In this document: piece after piece, positions 7,341 through 15,346 of the stretch
Numbering within the stretch: the first letter of the stretch is position 1
Layout: every line of letters starts with the position of its first letter
Assembly: GCA_963773835.1 (NCBI GenBank)
Contig: CAVZCQ010000001.1
Span: 124,001 to 188,000, forward strand
Source: JOPF136 sp963773835
GTDB taxonomy: Bacteria > Acidobacteriota > Terriglobia > Acidiferrales > UBA7541
Reading direction: 5' to 3'
Length of the DNA stretch: 64,000 nt
The notes under the pieces: generated by a model
Told to the model about the DNA's origin: nothing
What the model saw: only the letters and a program-made list of their open reading frames with translations
Database searches by the model: none
Program-made: the position numbers and the translations under genes

Positions 7341-8351
7341 ATGGAATTCACGAACATCTCAGGCGCTGACTTGAAGGCATCCCGGCTCGGCCTCGGCACT
7401 TGGGCTATGGGCGGTTGGATGTGGGGCGGGACCGATGAAGAGGAGTCCGTTCGCACCATTCAGGCCGCGCTGGATAAGGGGATCAATCTGATCGACACCG
7501 CCCCGGTTTACGGCTTCGGCCGTTCGGAAGAAATTGTGGGAAGGGCGATCGCGGAATCAGGAAAACGCGGCCAGGTGATCCTGACCACCAAAGTGGGCCT
7601 TGAATGGCGGGAAAGGGACGTATTCCGAAATTCTTCACGCGAGCGCATCCTCCGTGAGATCGAAGATTCGTTGCGGCGTCTCCGCACAAATTACATCGAC
7701 ATCTACCAGGTTCACTGGCCTGATCCGCTCGTCCCCATCGAAGAAACCGCCGAAACCATGTCACTGCTCTTTCGGCAGGGCAAGATTCGAGCCATTGGCG
7801 TGAGCAATTATTCGCCGGAGCGGATGGAACAGTTTCGGGCAGCAGCGCCACTGCACACGGATCAGCCACCCTACAACCTTTTCGAGCGCCAGATCGAGCA
7901 ACACGTCTTGCCGTTCGCTTTGCAAAACGGCATCACCACGCTGACCTACGGCTCACTTTGCCGCGGATTGCTGAGCGGCCGGATGAAACCGGACACCCAA
8001 TTTGCCGGCGACGACCTGCGTAAAGTAGATCCGAAATTCCAGCCGCCCCGCTACGCGCAGTACCTGCACGCTGTGGAGCGCCTGGATCGTTTTGCTCAAG
8101 AGAATTACGGCAAGGGCGTGCTTGATTTGGCGATCCGCTGGACCCTCGACCAGCCGGGCGTGAGTGTGGCCTTGTGGGGTGCGCGTCGCCCCGGCCAGTT
8201 GGCGCCCGTCGACAGCGCCGTTGGGTGGAACTTGGGCGCTGATGCGATGCGAACCATCGACCAGATCATTCGCGAGACGGTGACTGACCCCGTTGGGCCT
8301 GAGTTTATGGCCCCGCCGGCGCGGCCCGAAGGTGTTGGTCAGGCTGCCTGA
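7341..8351 (+). CDS. Aldo/keto reductase
   Basis: NADPH-dependent reduction of aldehydes or ketones in a TIM-barrel fold. At 336 residues it has the usual AKR length. It contains the catalytic tetrad in context: Asp and Tyr in IDTAPVYGFG, Lys in ILTTKVG and His in YQVHWPD. The cofactor-side segments GKIRAIGVSNYSPE and SVALWGARRPGQL follow. The start is ATG after a very strong AAGGAGGAAGGAGG site. The substrate cannot be deduced. It is the only clearly enzymatic gene of the 3.9-9.5 kb insert and has higher GC than the three membrane proteins. Repeat copies C and D flank it on both sides. Confidence 0.92.
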   Translation: MEFTNISGADLKASRLGLGTWAMGGWMWGGTDEEESVRTIQAALDKGINLIDTAPVYGFGRSEEIVGRAIAESGKRGQVILTTKVGLEWRERDVFRNSSRERILREIEDSLRRLRTNYIDIYQVHWPDPLVPIEETAETMSLLFRQGKIRAIGVSNYSPERMEQFRAAAPLHTDQPPYNLFERQIEQHVLPFALQNGITTLTYGSLCRGLLSGRMKPDTQFAGDDLRKVDPKFQPPRYAQYLHAVERLDRFAQENYGKGVLDLAIRWTLDQPGVSVALWGARRPGQLAPVDSAVGWNLGADAMRTIDQIIRETVTDPVGPEFMAPPARPEGVGQAA

Positions 8352-8359
8352 GCGCACGG

Positions 8360-8601
8360 GCGGATGGCGCAGCTTGGGACTCGGTGCCGCACGCCTTTGC
8401 CCTTCAATGGGTGCGGTTCTTCGGGCAGTCTCTACCCCTCCTGCCGCCCAACTGACTGAGGCCCACAGACAAGTCAGAGGTGGTCGCAAAATGCGACCAC
8501 CTCAAGTGCGGAGCCGCTGCCCCAGCCGGCTGCGTTTCCTTCTCGCTTCTCCCACCAGTCACCAGTCACGAGTCACCCATCACCAATCACCGAAAAAAGC
8601 G
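8360..8601 (+). repeat. Structured repeat, copy D, with 3' module
   Basis: Core GTGCCGCACGCCTTT pairs with GGGTGCGG (8388-8417), followed by GCAGTCTCTACCCCTCC. Next come the hairpin GGTGGTCGCAAAATGCGACCA around 8482-8504, the GGAGCC and GGCTGCG motifs, and heptamers (CACCAGT, CACGAGT, CACCCAT, CACCAAT) at about 8547-8600. It lies directly downstream of the aldo/keto reductase stop. The order of parts matches 6870-7112. Confidence 0.75.
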
Positions 8602-8844
8602 CTCTCACCTGCCGATTTCTCTTGATTTTTCCATAATCGTATGGTAACTTATCGTCGGGATGACTGTTGATGGTACCTGTCAGGCCAATCCGGGAGGGAC
8701 AGCTTTTTCCCCAACCCATTTGGAATCTGCACATGCGCGCCATCATGCTGCCCGGGCGTCCGCAACTCCTGTCCCATCTGCACTTGCGAAACAAACGACT
8801 TAAAGTGGCTTTAGAATCTGCAGATACAAGAAAACAGGGGGGAG

Positions 8845-8981
8845 GGGCGATATTGGTCTTCGAGAGCAAGCGAATGGATTCCCTCCGCGAATCTATGCCG
8901 CTATTGCGCATCCGGGCCTTTGTGCCGGGGCCCGCGCGTAGGAGGGCGATACTGGTCTTCAAGAGCAAGCGAATGGATTCT
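8845..8981 (+). repeat. Pair of 37-nt direct repeats exactly 100 nt apart
   Basis: GGGCGATATTGGTCTTC (8845) and GGGCGATACTGGTCTTC (8945) begin two 37-nt copies ending AAGCGAATGGATTC, with two mismatches. The spacing of exactly 100 nt suggests a duplicated block rather than chance. Confidence 0.75.
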
Positions 8982-9032
8982 CATCTCTCTCGCACCGCCA
9001 TGAGATTGCGCGTCTCGCGTATGTCTCCGTCT

Positions 9033-9135
9033 GTAAGTCCTGTAGTTCGCATACATAGGAGATGCGCATCCGTAAGTCCTGGAGACTGCATACATGCAAA
9101 ATCCACTTCGGCTAACTCCTTTGGAATGCATACTT
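9033..9135 (+). repeat. Degenerate 40-nt tandem repeat
   Basis: Three units start at 9033, 9072 and 9112 with the shape GTAAGTCCTG, variable, CATACAT. A fourth related unit lies at 8764-8791 (AACTCCTG then TGCACTTGCGAAA, matching AACTCCTT and TGCATACTTGCGAAA at 9114-9141). The period is too short and the units too diverged for a CRISPR array. Confidence 0.5.
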
Positions 9136-9465
9136 GCGAAATACACCCCCGGGGGGGGTACCCCCCGGCCAGTCCCGGTCACCAGCGGTAAACCGATGAT
9201 GGTATCCGGATTCAAAAGCAAAGCATCTGCGACTCCGTCCGGCAGGCTCTCGACTCCAAACTCTCAACTGTCGACTGTCAACTATCAATTCCTGTCCCAA
9301 GAAAGGGGGTGCCGTTCTCGCTACTCGCCACTCGTCACGCGTCACTACCTGCCTGCCGTAAGCTACACTGCTGGCGGAACCCGCATCTAGTGGAGTAGCG
9401 CAGCACTCCCGCACCGCCGAGCCCAACCCGCCGGACGCGGATTTAGATCGAGGACGACGAACGCA

Positions 9466-10650
9466 ATGAAGGGAAACAACCAGCCGCCACGGAACGGAAG
9501 GCCCGTGTGGGCGGAAATTTCGCTGGACGCTATCGCCGCAAACTTCCACGCGATCCAGAAATGGGTAGGCGGACGGAAAGTGCTCGCCGTAGTGAAGGCG
9601 GACGCCTACGGCCACGGCGGTCCCCCCGTGGCACGCGAACTGGAGCGCGCCGGAGCAGACTGCTTTGGGGTCACCTGCGTCTCCGAAGGCGCGGAACTGC
9701 GCGATGCTGGGATTCGCCGGCCCATCCTGGTCCTCACGGGCTGGTGGGACGGGGAATCAAAATACCTGTTCGAGTACGGCCTGTCGCCCGCCGTGCACCG
9801 TATGGAGGACCTGGCCGCGCTCGAAACTGCCGCGGCCGCCCACGCCCGGAAGATTCGCCGGCCCAAGTTTCGTCATCCCTTCCATTTGAAGGTCGACACG
9901 GGAATGAACCGGCTGGGGATTTCGCCGGGCGACGCGGAAGAATTCGCGCGGCGCTATGCAGAGTGCCCCCACTTGAAGCTGGCCGCCACGTTCACGCATT
10001 TTGCCTCTTCGGAGGATTTCTCTATCCACCAGACCGAGCAGCAGGAAGATGCCTTCGCGGAGGCGGTGCGGCGGTTGAGACGGGCGGGTGTGGATCCCGG
10101 GGATTTACACATGGCAAACAGCGCCGCGATCGCCTCGCGCCCCTCTTCCTGGGGACACATGGTCCGGCCCGGCGCGCTGCTCTACGGCTATCACCAGAAT
10201 TACGATCCTGCGGAGCGGACCGAAACGGCCAACCGCGGAATGCAACTCCATCCGGCGCTCACCCTGCGCGCTCGGATTATCGGCGTGCGCGACGTGCCTG
10301 CCGGGCAGGGAATCGGCTACAACGCGACGTTTCGCACCGCACGGCCCTCGCGGATTGCGGTCATCCCCGCGGGATATGCGGACGGCGTGGTCCGGCGGCT
10401 GTCGGGCAAGGGCCACGCCCTGGTGCGCGGGATGGAAGTCCCCATCGTCGGCGTGGTCTCGATGGATCTGAGCATGGTGGATGTGACGGACGTTCCCGGG
10501 GCCGGCGTGGGCGATGTGGTCACCATCTTCGGAGCGGACGGAAAGCGCCGCATCACCCCCTTCGCTGTGGCGCGAGAACTGGGCACCGTCACGTCCGATC
10601 TGCTGTGCTCGCTGGGAAAGAGGGTTCCGCGACATTACACGCGAGCATAG
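9466..10650 (+). CDS. alr: Alanine racemase
   Basis: PLP enzyme interconverting L- and D-alanine for peptidoglycan. At 394 residues it matches the family. The PLP lysine is in VLAVVKADAYGHG near residue 45. The second catalytic residue, Tyr, is in GIGYNATFRT near residue 285, and the substrate/PLP motif GMNRLGI is present. The N-terminal TIM barrel and C-terminal beta domain are complete. The ATG at 9466 follows GAGGACGACGAACGCA, a weak site. It stands as a single + strand gene after a long repeat-rich spacer. A second overlapping frame is a high-GC shadow. Confidence 0.94.
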   Translation: MKGNNQPPRNGRPVWAEISLDAIAANFHAIQKWVGGRKVLAVVKADAYGHGGPPVARELERAGADCFGVTCVSEGAELRDAGIRRPILVLTGWWDGESKYLFEYGLSPAVHRMEDLAALETAAAAHARKIRRPKFRHPFHLKVDTGMNRLGISPGDAEEFARRYAECPHLKLAATFTHFASSEDFSIHQTEQQEDAFAEAVRRLRRAGVDPGDLHMANSAAIASRPSSWGHMVRPGALLYGYHQNYDPAERTETANRGMQLHPALTLRARIIGVRDVPAGQGIGYNATFRTARPSRIAVIPAGYADGVVRRLSGKGHALVRGMEVPIVGVVSMDLSMVDVTDVPGAGVGDVVTIFGADGKRRITPFAVARELGTVTSDLLCSLGKRVPRHYTRA

Positions 10651-10721
10651 GAGGCGCCCGGGGGCGGACTGAATCTCTGATCTGCTCTTCTGATTTTGCT
10701 GGTGGATAGTTGCCCGCGCGC

Positions 10722-10727
10722 TATACT
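10722..10727 (+). promoter_or_regulatory. Possible -10 element (TATACT)
   Basis: TATACT at 10722-10727 in the alr-PIN/TRAM spacer is a good sigma-70 -10 match in otherwise GC-rich DNA. The -35 is poor (TGGTGG with a 16-nt spacer). It would drive the gene at 10860 with a leader of about 125 nt, which carries a CTTGCGG/CCGCAAG hairpin (10748-10774). Confidence 0.3.
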
Positions 10728-10859
10728 ATGCACAATGTAGCGCTGTACTTGCGGCTTCCAGGTCGGACCGCAAGGCCGTCAAATTGAGCGGCTCTGCGGC
10801 ACCGCTCCTCCGGGGAATTCATTCCGGGGCGGTTCGCCGGCCAATTTAGGGGAAGTCTC

Positions 10860-12080
10860 ATGGCTCGTCCGACATCCTCGGTGCCTCCAACGGGAGCAGC
10901 GCCCGTCCCTTCGTTGAAGAAGTATGACGCAAAGGAGGAGACGAACCGCGCGTCGCGGGAGCGGCAAGGTGTGTGGCTGCTGCGCGGAGTCCTCTTTACC
11001 GCCTTTGTCCTGGCCTTCATCCACTTCCAGCCCATGGATTTGTCGGTTCCGGCCTCGGCGCTCTTGGGCGCGGGGCTGGCGCTCATGGCCGTCCTGTTTC
11101 AAATGCAGCTCGAGCAGGTCACACTGCGGCGGCTGCTGGGGGGTGCGGTGGGCGCGCTCGCGGGGCTGCTGGGCGCGCTGCTGGTCAGCCTGGTGCTCTC
11201 GCACACGATCATGGCGGTGGGGCTGCGGTCGTCCACGAGTGTCGCGGCGCTGCTGGTGCTGACCTACCTGGGTATGGCCCTCGGCGCGGCAAAGGGCGAC
11301 ATGCTGAACCTGGACGCGTTCGGTGGAATGTTCAGCGGCGAGCCGGGTGGCGTCCAGCAGTGCAAGCTGCTGGACACCAGCGTCATCATCGACGGGCGCA
11401 TCGCCGATATCTGCACGGCGCAGTTCCTCGAGGGCACGCTGCTCGTGCCCCAGTTCGTGCTCCGCGAGCTGCAGATGGTCGCGGATTCGGCCGACCCGCT
11501 GAAGCGGCAGCGCGGCCGCCGCGGCCTGGAAATTCTGCAACGCATGCAGAAGAACGAGGCCCTGCGGATCGAAATCGCTGAAGATGATTTCCCGCAGATT
11601 GCCGACGTGGACATGAAGCTGATCGAGCTGGCCAAACGGTGCAACGCCAAAATCCTGACCAACGACTACAACCTGAACAAAGTAGCCACCCTGCAGGGAA
11701 TCGATGTGCTGAACATCAACCAGCTCGCCAATGCGCTGAAGCCTGTAGTTTTGCCCGGCGAGCCCATGAAGGTGTTTATCCTGCGCGAAGGAAAGGAATT
11801 CGGGCAGGGCGTGGCCTACCTGGATGACGGCACGATGGTAGTGGTGGACGGGGGGAAGCGCCTGATCAACCGCGCCGTGGACATCGTCGTCACCTCCGTG
11901 CATCAGACCACCGCCGGCAAAATGATTTTCGGCAAAATCGAGGACCGCGGCGGCCAGCCGGCTCCCTCCGCGCCCGCCGCGGGCCAGAGCGCTCCGGAGG
12001 CGCCGCCGGCACGGCCGTCGGAGAGCGCCGGCGGTGAGCACGCCCCGAGGCCGGTTTTCCCGGAATCCGGACGGCCCTGA
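10860..12080 (+). CDS. YacL-like membrane PIN/TRAM-domain protein
   Basis: 406 residues. Four hydrophobic spans at about 38-56, 63-80, 93-115 and 125-145 anchor it in the membrane. A PIN nuclease domain follows (acidic motif LLDTSVIIDGRIADI from 170; LTNDYNLNKVA later), then a TRAM RNA-binding domain at about 310-375 (GEPMKVFILREGKEFGQGVAYL). A Pro/Ala-rich tail of about 30 residues ends it. The PIN-TRAM combination is that of Bacillus YacL, a putative membrane-tethered RNase. As in Firmicutes, it lies just upstream of ispD-ispF, so the context supports orthology. The biochemical role is not established. Confidence 0.9.
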   Translation: MARPTSSVPPTGAAPVPSLKKYDAKEETNRASRERQGVWLLRGVLFTAFVLAFIHFQPMDLSVPASALLGAGLALMAVLFQMQLEQVTLRRLLGGAVGALAGLLGALLVSLVLSHTIMAVGLRSSTSVAALLVLTYLGMALGAAKGDMLNLDAFGGMFSGEPGGVQQCKLLDTSVIIDGRIADICTAQFLEGTLLVPQFVLRELQMVADSADPLKRQRGRRGLEILQRMQKNEALRIEIAEDDFPQIADVDMKLIELAKRCNAKILTNDYNLNKVATLQGIDVLNINQLANALKPVVLPGEPMKVFILREGKEFGQGVAYLDDGTMVVVDGGKRLINRAVDIVVTSVHQTTAGKMIFGKIEDRGGQPAPSAPAAGQSAPEAPPARPSESAGGEHAPRPVFPESGRP

Positions 12081-12233
12081 GCGCGGTCCACCGGCGCTAT
12101 TCTCTGATCCAGCCCTCGCGTCGGTTGCAATGATTGTCTGCATCGGCGGGCACCCGCCTGTACCTCGCGCTTAAATGCGCGCTCGTTTCTTTCTCTCCGG
12201 CTTCCGTTGCGCTAGACTCTTATGCCCTAGACG

Positions 12234-12947
12234 ATGCCAATCGCTGCTATTCTGCCGGCCGCAGGGCTCGGAACGCGCATGGGCGCGGGACCGCCCAAAC
12301 AGTTCATGGAACTGGATGGACTGCCGCTCGTGGTCTTCACCTTGCGCCGGCTGGCGGAGTGCCGCCTGCTCACGCATTTCTATATCGCCACGCTGCCGGA
12401 AGAGGTCGCCGGGTTGGAAAGACGCCTGGGCCAGGAAAAGCTGGCGCGGCCGGTCCGCGTCCTCCGGGGCGGGGCCACGCGCCAGGAATCCGTGGCACGA
12501 GCGCTGGCGGAGGTGCCCGCGGACGCCGATCTCGTGCTGGTGCACGACGCGGTGCGCCCCCTGGTCACTCGAGAGCACGTGGAGCGCGTCATCGAGCAGG
12601 CCCAGGCATGCGGCGCGGCCATCCTAGGCGTGCCGGCAACGGACACCATCAAAGAAGTGAAACGCTCCAGCCTCCCGAAAGATGTTGCGCTCATCACTGC
12701 GACGATCCACCGCGAGCGCATCGTCATGGCCCAGACTCCGCAGGTGTTCCGCACCGCATTGCTCCGGGAGGCGTTCGCTCGCGCGGCGCAGGACGGCATT
12801 ACCGCATCGGACGAATCCGCCCTGGTCGAACGGCTCGGCAACGAGGTGCGCGTCGTTCACGGCTCCGAGCACAACCTGAAAATCACCCGGCCCGGCGACC
12901 TCGAACTGGCGAAGTTCTACCTCCAGCAGGAGCGCCAGCCCGCATGA
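12234..12947 (+). CDS. ispD: 2-C-methyl-D-erythritol 4-phosphate cytidylyltransferase
   Basis: Third step of the MEP isoprenoid pathway, transferring CMP from CTP to MEP. At 237 residues it has standard length. The nucleotide-binding motif AAGLGTRMGAGPPKQF is at the N-terminus, VHDAVRPLVT carries catalytic Asp/Arg, and TDESALVERLG-like sequence (SDESALVERLG) is near the C-terminus. Starts at ATG 12234, though no strong ribosome-binding site is visible. Its stop overlaps the ispF start by 4 nt (ATGA), implying translational coupling. Confidence 0.94.
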   Translation: MPIAAILPAAGLGTRMGAGPPKQFMELDGLPLVVFTLRRLAECRLLTHFYIATLPEEVAGLERRLGQEKLARPVRVLRGGATRQESVARALAEVPADADLVLVHDAVRPLVTREHVERVIEQAQACGAAILGVPATDTIKEVKRSSLPKDVALITATIHRERIVMAQTPQVFRTALLREAFARAAQDGITASDESALVERLGNEVRVVHGSEHNLKITRPGDLELAKFYLQQERQPA

Positions 12948-13417
12948 CGCGCTCGGGAATCGGCTATGACCTGCACCGGCTGGCCGAAGGACGGCCGCTC
13001 ATCGTCGGCGGCGTCACTGTGCCGTTCGAAAAAGGGCCTGTGGCACATTCCGATGGCGACGTTCTGGCGCACGCCATTTGCGATGCGTTGCTGGGCGCCG
13101 CAGGCGCGGGCGACATCGGAACGCATTTCCCCGACTCCGACCCGAAGTGGAAGGGCGCGGCGAGCCTGAAGTTCCTGGAGCACGCCCGTACCCTGGTCGA
13201 TTCGCGCGGTTTCAAAATCGCTTATATCGATGCCGTGGTGATTTGTGAACGGCCCAAGCTGGGGCCGCATTTTCCCGCGATGCGCGAAGCGCTGGCGCGC
13301 GCACTGGGCGTCAGCGCGGACCGTGTCCATCTGAAAGCGAAAACGAACGAGGGCGTGGACGCCGTGGGCCGCGGTGAAGCCATCGCCGCGCACGCCATCG
13401 CCACTCTGGAATACTGA
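12944..13417 (+). CDS. ispF: 2-C-methyl-D-erythritol 2,4-cyclodiphosphate synthase
   Basis: Cyclises CDP-ME 2-phosphate with loss of CMP in the MEP pathway. 157 residues. Zinc ligands are in the opening GIGYDLHRL (Asp, His) and the later HSDGDVLAHAICDALLGA (His). The family signature KAKTNEGVDAVGRGEAIAAH closes the protein. It is translationally coupled to ispD by an ATGA overlap. A much longer open frame in phase upstream is only a high-GC artefact; the start at 12944 fits the family N-terminus exactly. Confidence 0.95.
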   Translation: MTRSGIGYDLHRLAEGRPLIVGGVTVPFEKGPVAHSDGDVLAHAICDALLGAAGAGDIGTHFPDSDPKWKGAASLKFLEHARTLVDSRGFKIAYIDAVVICERPKLGPHFPAMREALARALGVSADRVHLKAKTNEGVDAVGRGEAIAAHAIATLEY

Positions 13418-13425
13418 CTCTCGCC

Positions 13426-13998
13426 ATGGAGCCGCTCTCCGAGACCGGGCAGGAAACGCGCCGGGCCTCGCTGTTTCCGCCGGATGCCGTCCGGACGATT
13501 GCGGAGCGCCGCGGCTGGCTGCCACTCGGAGGCGCGGACGCGGACCAGGACCCGGCCGCCGTGGGCCGCCAGCAATGGCTCGCAGACGCTGCGCAACTGC
13601 TCGGGGCGCAAGCGTCGGACTCTTGCGCGCTGGAGGCACTGTTGGAACGAGTCTTCCAGTACGACGCGCGCGAGAATCTCGCCCGGCCGGAAAACCATGC
13701 GGTGATGGCTCGCGAGGGCGCGCGCCAGGTGGTGCGCGAACTCGCGTCGCTGGTCCTCGATTCGCGTGAGGTCGATTCCGACCGGTACAAGGAGATCGTC
13801 ACTGCGCTGAAGGAACGCACCGGCCGCCGGGGGCAGGAATTGTTCCATCCTGTGCGGCTCGCGCTGGCCGGACGCGCCGGCGAAGGCGGCCTCGATCGCG
13901 TGATCCTGCTGCTGGACGGAGCGGCGCGGCTACCGTGGAGCGTCGCCGTGAAAAGCTGCCGGGAGCGAATCATCGAATTCTGCGCGGCGATGGATTGA
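13426..13998 (+). CDS. Stand-alone protein resembling the C-terminal domain of glutamyl-tRNA synthetase
   Basis: 190 residues. From about residue 60 the sequence reads like the anticodon-binding C-terminal half of GltX: helices with LLERVFQYDARENLARPENHAVM, then ALKERTGRRGQELFHPVRLA, followed by LAGRAGEGGLDRVILLL, close to the GltX phrase that ends in LTGR. The HIGH and KMSKS motifs and the Rossmann core are absent, so it cannot charge tRNA. It lies 8 nt after ispF and 7 nt before rlmB, in an operon with RNA-related genes. It might bind tRNA or be a relic of a synthetase. The domain match is by eye only. Confidence 0.6.
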   Translation: MEPLSETGQETRRASLFPPDAVRTIAERRGWLPLGGADADQDPAAVGRQQWLADAAQLLGAQASDSCALEALLERVFQYDARENLARPENHAVMAREGARQVVRELASLVLDSREVDSDRYKEIVTALKERTGRRGQELFHPVRLALAGRAGEGGLDRVILLLDGAARLPWSVAVKSCRERIIEFCAAMD

Positions 13999-14005
13999 CG
14001 CGAAG

Positions 14006-14737
14006 ATGGAGCGGCTGACAGGCATCCACGCAGTGCGCGAGGCGCTGGCTTCCGGCCGCGCGCTCGAACGCATCGTGGTGGCGCGCGGGCGCCACGGCGA
14101 GCGCGTCGAGGAGCTCGTGCGGTTGGCACGCGAGCGGGGCGTGCCCGTGCGCTTTGAAGACCGCGTCCAGTTGGACCGCATGGCCGGACGCGAGGAGCAT
14201 CAAGGCGTAGTGGCCGTGGCGGCCGCGAAACGCGCGGCCACACTGGACGATCTGGTGGCTCGCGCCGGCCCGGACGCGTTGCTCGTTCTGCTCGATGGAA
14301 TCGAGGATCCCCGGAATCTCGGCGCCATCGTGCGCAGCGCGTTGGCCGCCGGGGCCGCGGGCGTGGTAGTCGCGGAGCGGCGCGCCGCGGGTCTCACCGA
14401 TACGGCCTCGCGGGCTGCGGCGGGCGCGCTGGAACATTTGCCCGTCGCGCGCGTCGGCAATATGCCCCGCGCGATGGAGGAATTGAAAGAAGCCGGCTGG
14501 TGGCTCGTGGGTCTCGATGAGCGCGCGGCAAAGGCCCACACCGACCAGGATTTCACGGGCCGCGTCGCCCTGGTGCTGGGTGGCGAGGGAAAGGGCCTGC
14601 ACGAACTCGTCCGCAAGCGCTGCGACTTCCTCGTTGCCATTCCCACCGTCGGCCCGGTCCGCTCCCTGAATGTCTCCGTCGCCGCAGGGGTAGTTCTTTT
14701 CGAGGCCGTCCGCCAACGCCGCGCGAAAAAGCTGTAG
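14006..14737 (+). CDS. rlmB: 23S rRNA (guanosine-2'-O-)-methyltransferase, RlmB/TrmH family
   Basis: SPOUT-class SAM-dependent 2'-O-methyltransferase that typically modifies G2251 of 23S rRNA. 243 residues. An N-terminal substrate-binding domain opens with LTGIHAVREALASG. The knotted SPOUT domain has motif 1 (DGIEDPRNLGAIVRSA), motif 2 (LVLGGEGKGLHEL) and motif 3 (IPTVGPVRSLNVSVAAGV). It starts 7 nt after the GltX-like gene. It is the last + strand gene before the convergent apt. The exact rRNA target is inferred from the family. Confidence 0.92.
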   Translation: MERLTGIHAVREALASGRALERIVVARGRHGERVEELVRLARERGVPVRFEDRVQLDRMAGREEHQGVVAVAAAKRAATLDDLVARAGPDALLVLLDGIEDPRNLGAIVRSALAAGAAGVVVAERRAAGLTDTASRAAAGALEHLPVARVGNMPRAMEELKEAGWWLVGLDERAAKAHTDQDFTGRVALVLGGEGKGLHELVRKRCDFLVAIPTVGPVRSLNVSVAAGVVLFEAVRQRRAKKL

Positions 14738-14790
14738 GACACGATGCCTGGATTTTCAGGAAGCCCTGCGGCCCTCGTACATCCTCAACG

Positions 14791-15312
14791 CTACGAATCG
14801 TACTGGAGCAGCGAATGGACCGGCAGGTCGCGCAATTTTTCCCGTCCGTTCAGAAACGTCAGTTCCACAATGAACGCGGCCGCGGCAACCTCGCCGCCGA
14901 GCTGGCGGATGAGCGCCGTTGCCGCGGCCGCAGTCCCTCCGGTGGCCAGCAGATCGTCCAGCAATAGCACGCGCTGGCCGGGGCTCACCGCATCCTGGTG
15001 GATTTCCAGCGTGTCCGTGCCGTATTCCAGGTCGTAGGTCACGCGCGAAGTCTTCCAGGGCAGCTTTTTCGGTTTGCGGATGGGCACAAATCCAGTGTTC
15101 AGCCGCAGCGCCACGGCCGGTGCCAGGATGAAGCCGCGCGCTTCAATGCCCGCTACCACGTCGATCTTCGCGTTGCGGTAGCGGTCGGCCAGTTTTTCCA
15201 CCACCATGCGCAGCCCGCCCGGGTCTTTCACCAGCGTGGTCAGGTCGTAGAACAGAATGCCGGGCTTCGGCCAGTCCGGGACCTCGCGGATCAGTTTTTT
15301 CAGTTCGTCCAT
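14791..15312 (-). CDS. apt: Adenine phosphoribosyltransferase
   Basis: Salvages adenine to AMP using PRPP. 173 residues, the usual length. It has the typical N-terminus (LIREVPDWPKPGILFYDLT), GIEARGFILAPAVALRL in the middle, and the PRPP-binding loop RVLLLDDLLATGGTAAAA. It lies 34 nt downstream of the acylphosphatase gene on the same strand and probably shares its transcript. It converges with rlmB across a 53-nt spacer that has no obvious terminator. Confidence 0.95.
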   Translation of the reverse strand: MDELKKLIREVPDWPKPGILFYDLTTLVKDPGGLRMVVEKLADRYRNAKIDVVAGIEARGFILAPAVALRLNTGFVPIRKPKKLPWKTSRVTYDLEYGTDTLEIHQDAVSPGQRVLLLDDLLATGGTAAAATALIRQLGGEVAAAAFIVELTFLNGREKLRDLPVHSLLQYDS

Positions 15313-15346
15313 CGGGATTTTTTCTCCTCACTGCAGAGATCGGCGC

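Larger units (their letters stand above)
8602..9465. other. Non-coding region with degenerate repeats ahead of alr
   Basis: About 860 nt with open frames but no protein-like sequence. It contains two 37-nt near-identical units (8845-8881 and 8945-8981), a degenerate 39-40 nt tandem series (8764-8791, 9033-9056, 9072-9095, 9112-9135), a C/G homopolymer palindrome near 9146-9170, and a heptamer-like patch near 9320-9345. The alr leader (9390-9465) shows no clear promoter. Confidence 0.6.

Noticed and set aside
8700..9140. CRISPR array from the 40-nt repeats
   Set aside because: Units are too short, too diverged and do not alternate with unique spacers of normal length. No cas gene is present.
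9146..9170. CCCCCGGGGGGGG run as a regulatory palindrome
   Set aside because: Homopolymer C/G runs of this kind commonly arise from slippage or assembly errors, and there is nothing conserved to compare with.
8667..9191. Protein-coding gene with a repeated AILVFESKRMDS phrase
   Set aside because: The phrase arises from the 37-nt DNA repeat read in frame. Composition is not protein-like, there is no ribosome-binding site, and the frame crosses other DNA repeats.
9507..10709. A 400-residue frame overlapping alr
   Set aside because: It is the +2 shadow of alr, rich in Arg/Gly/Pro, while the alr frame carries the complete alanine racemase motifs.
12134..13417. A long 427-residue frame covering ispD and ispF
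   Set aside because: Only its last third is IspF. The rest is Arg/Gly/Ala-rich high-GC shadow of ispD in another frame.
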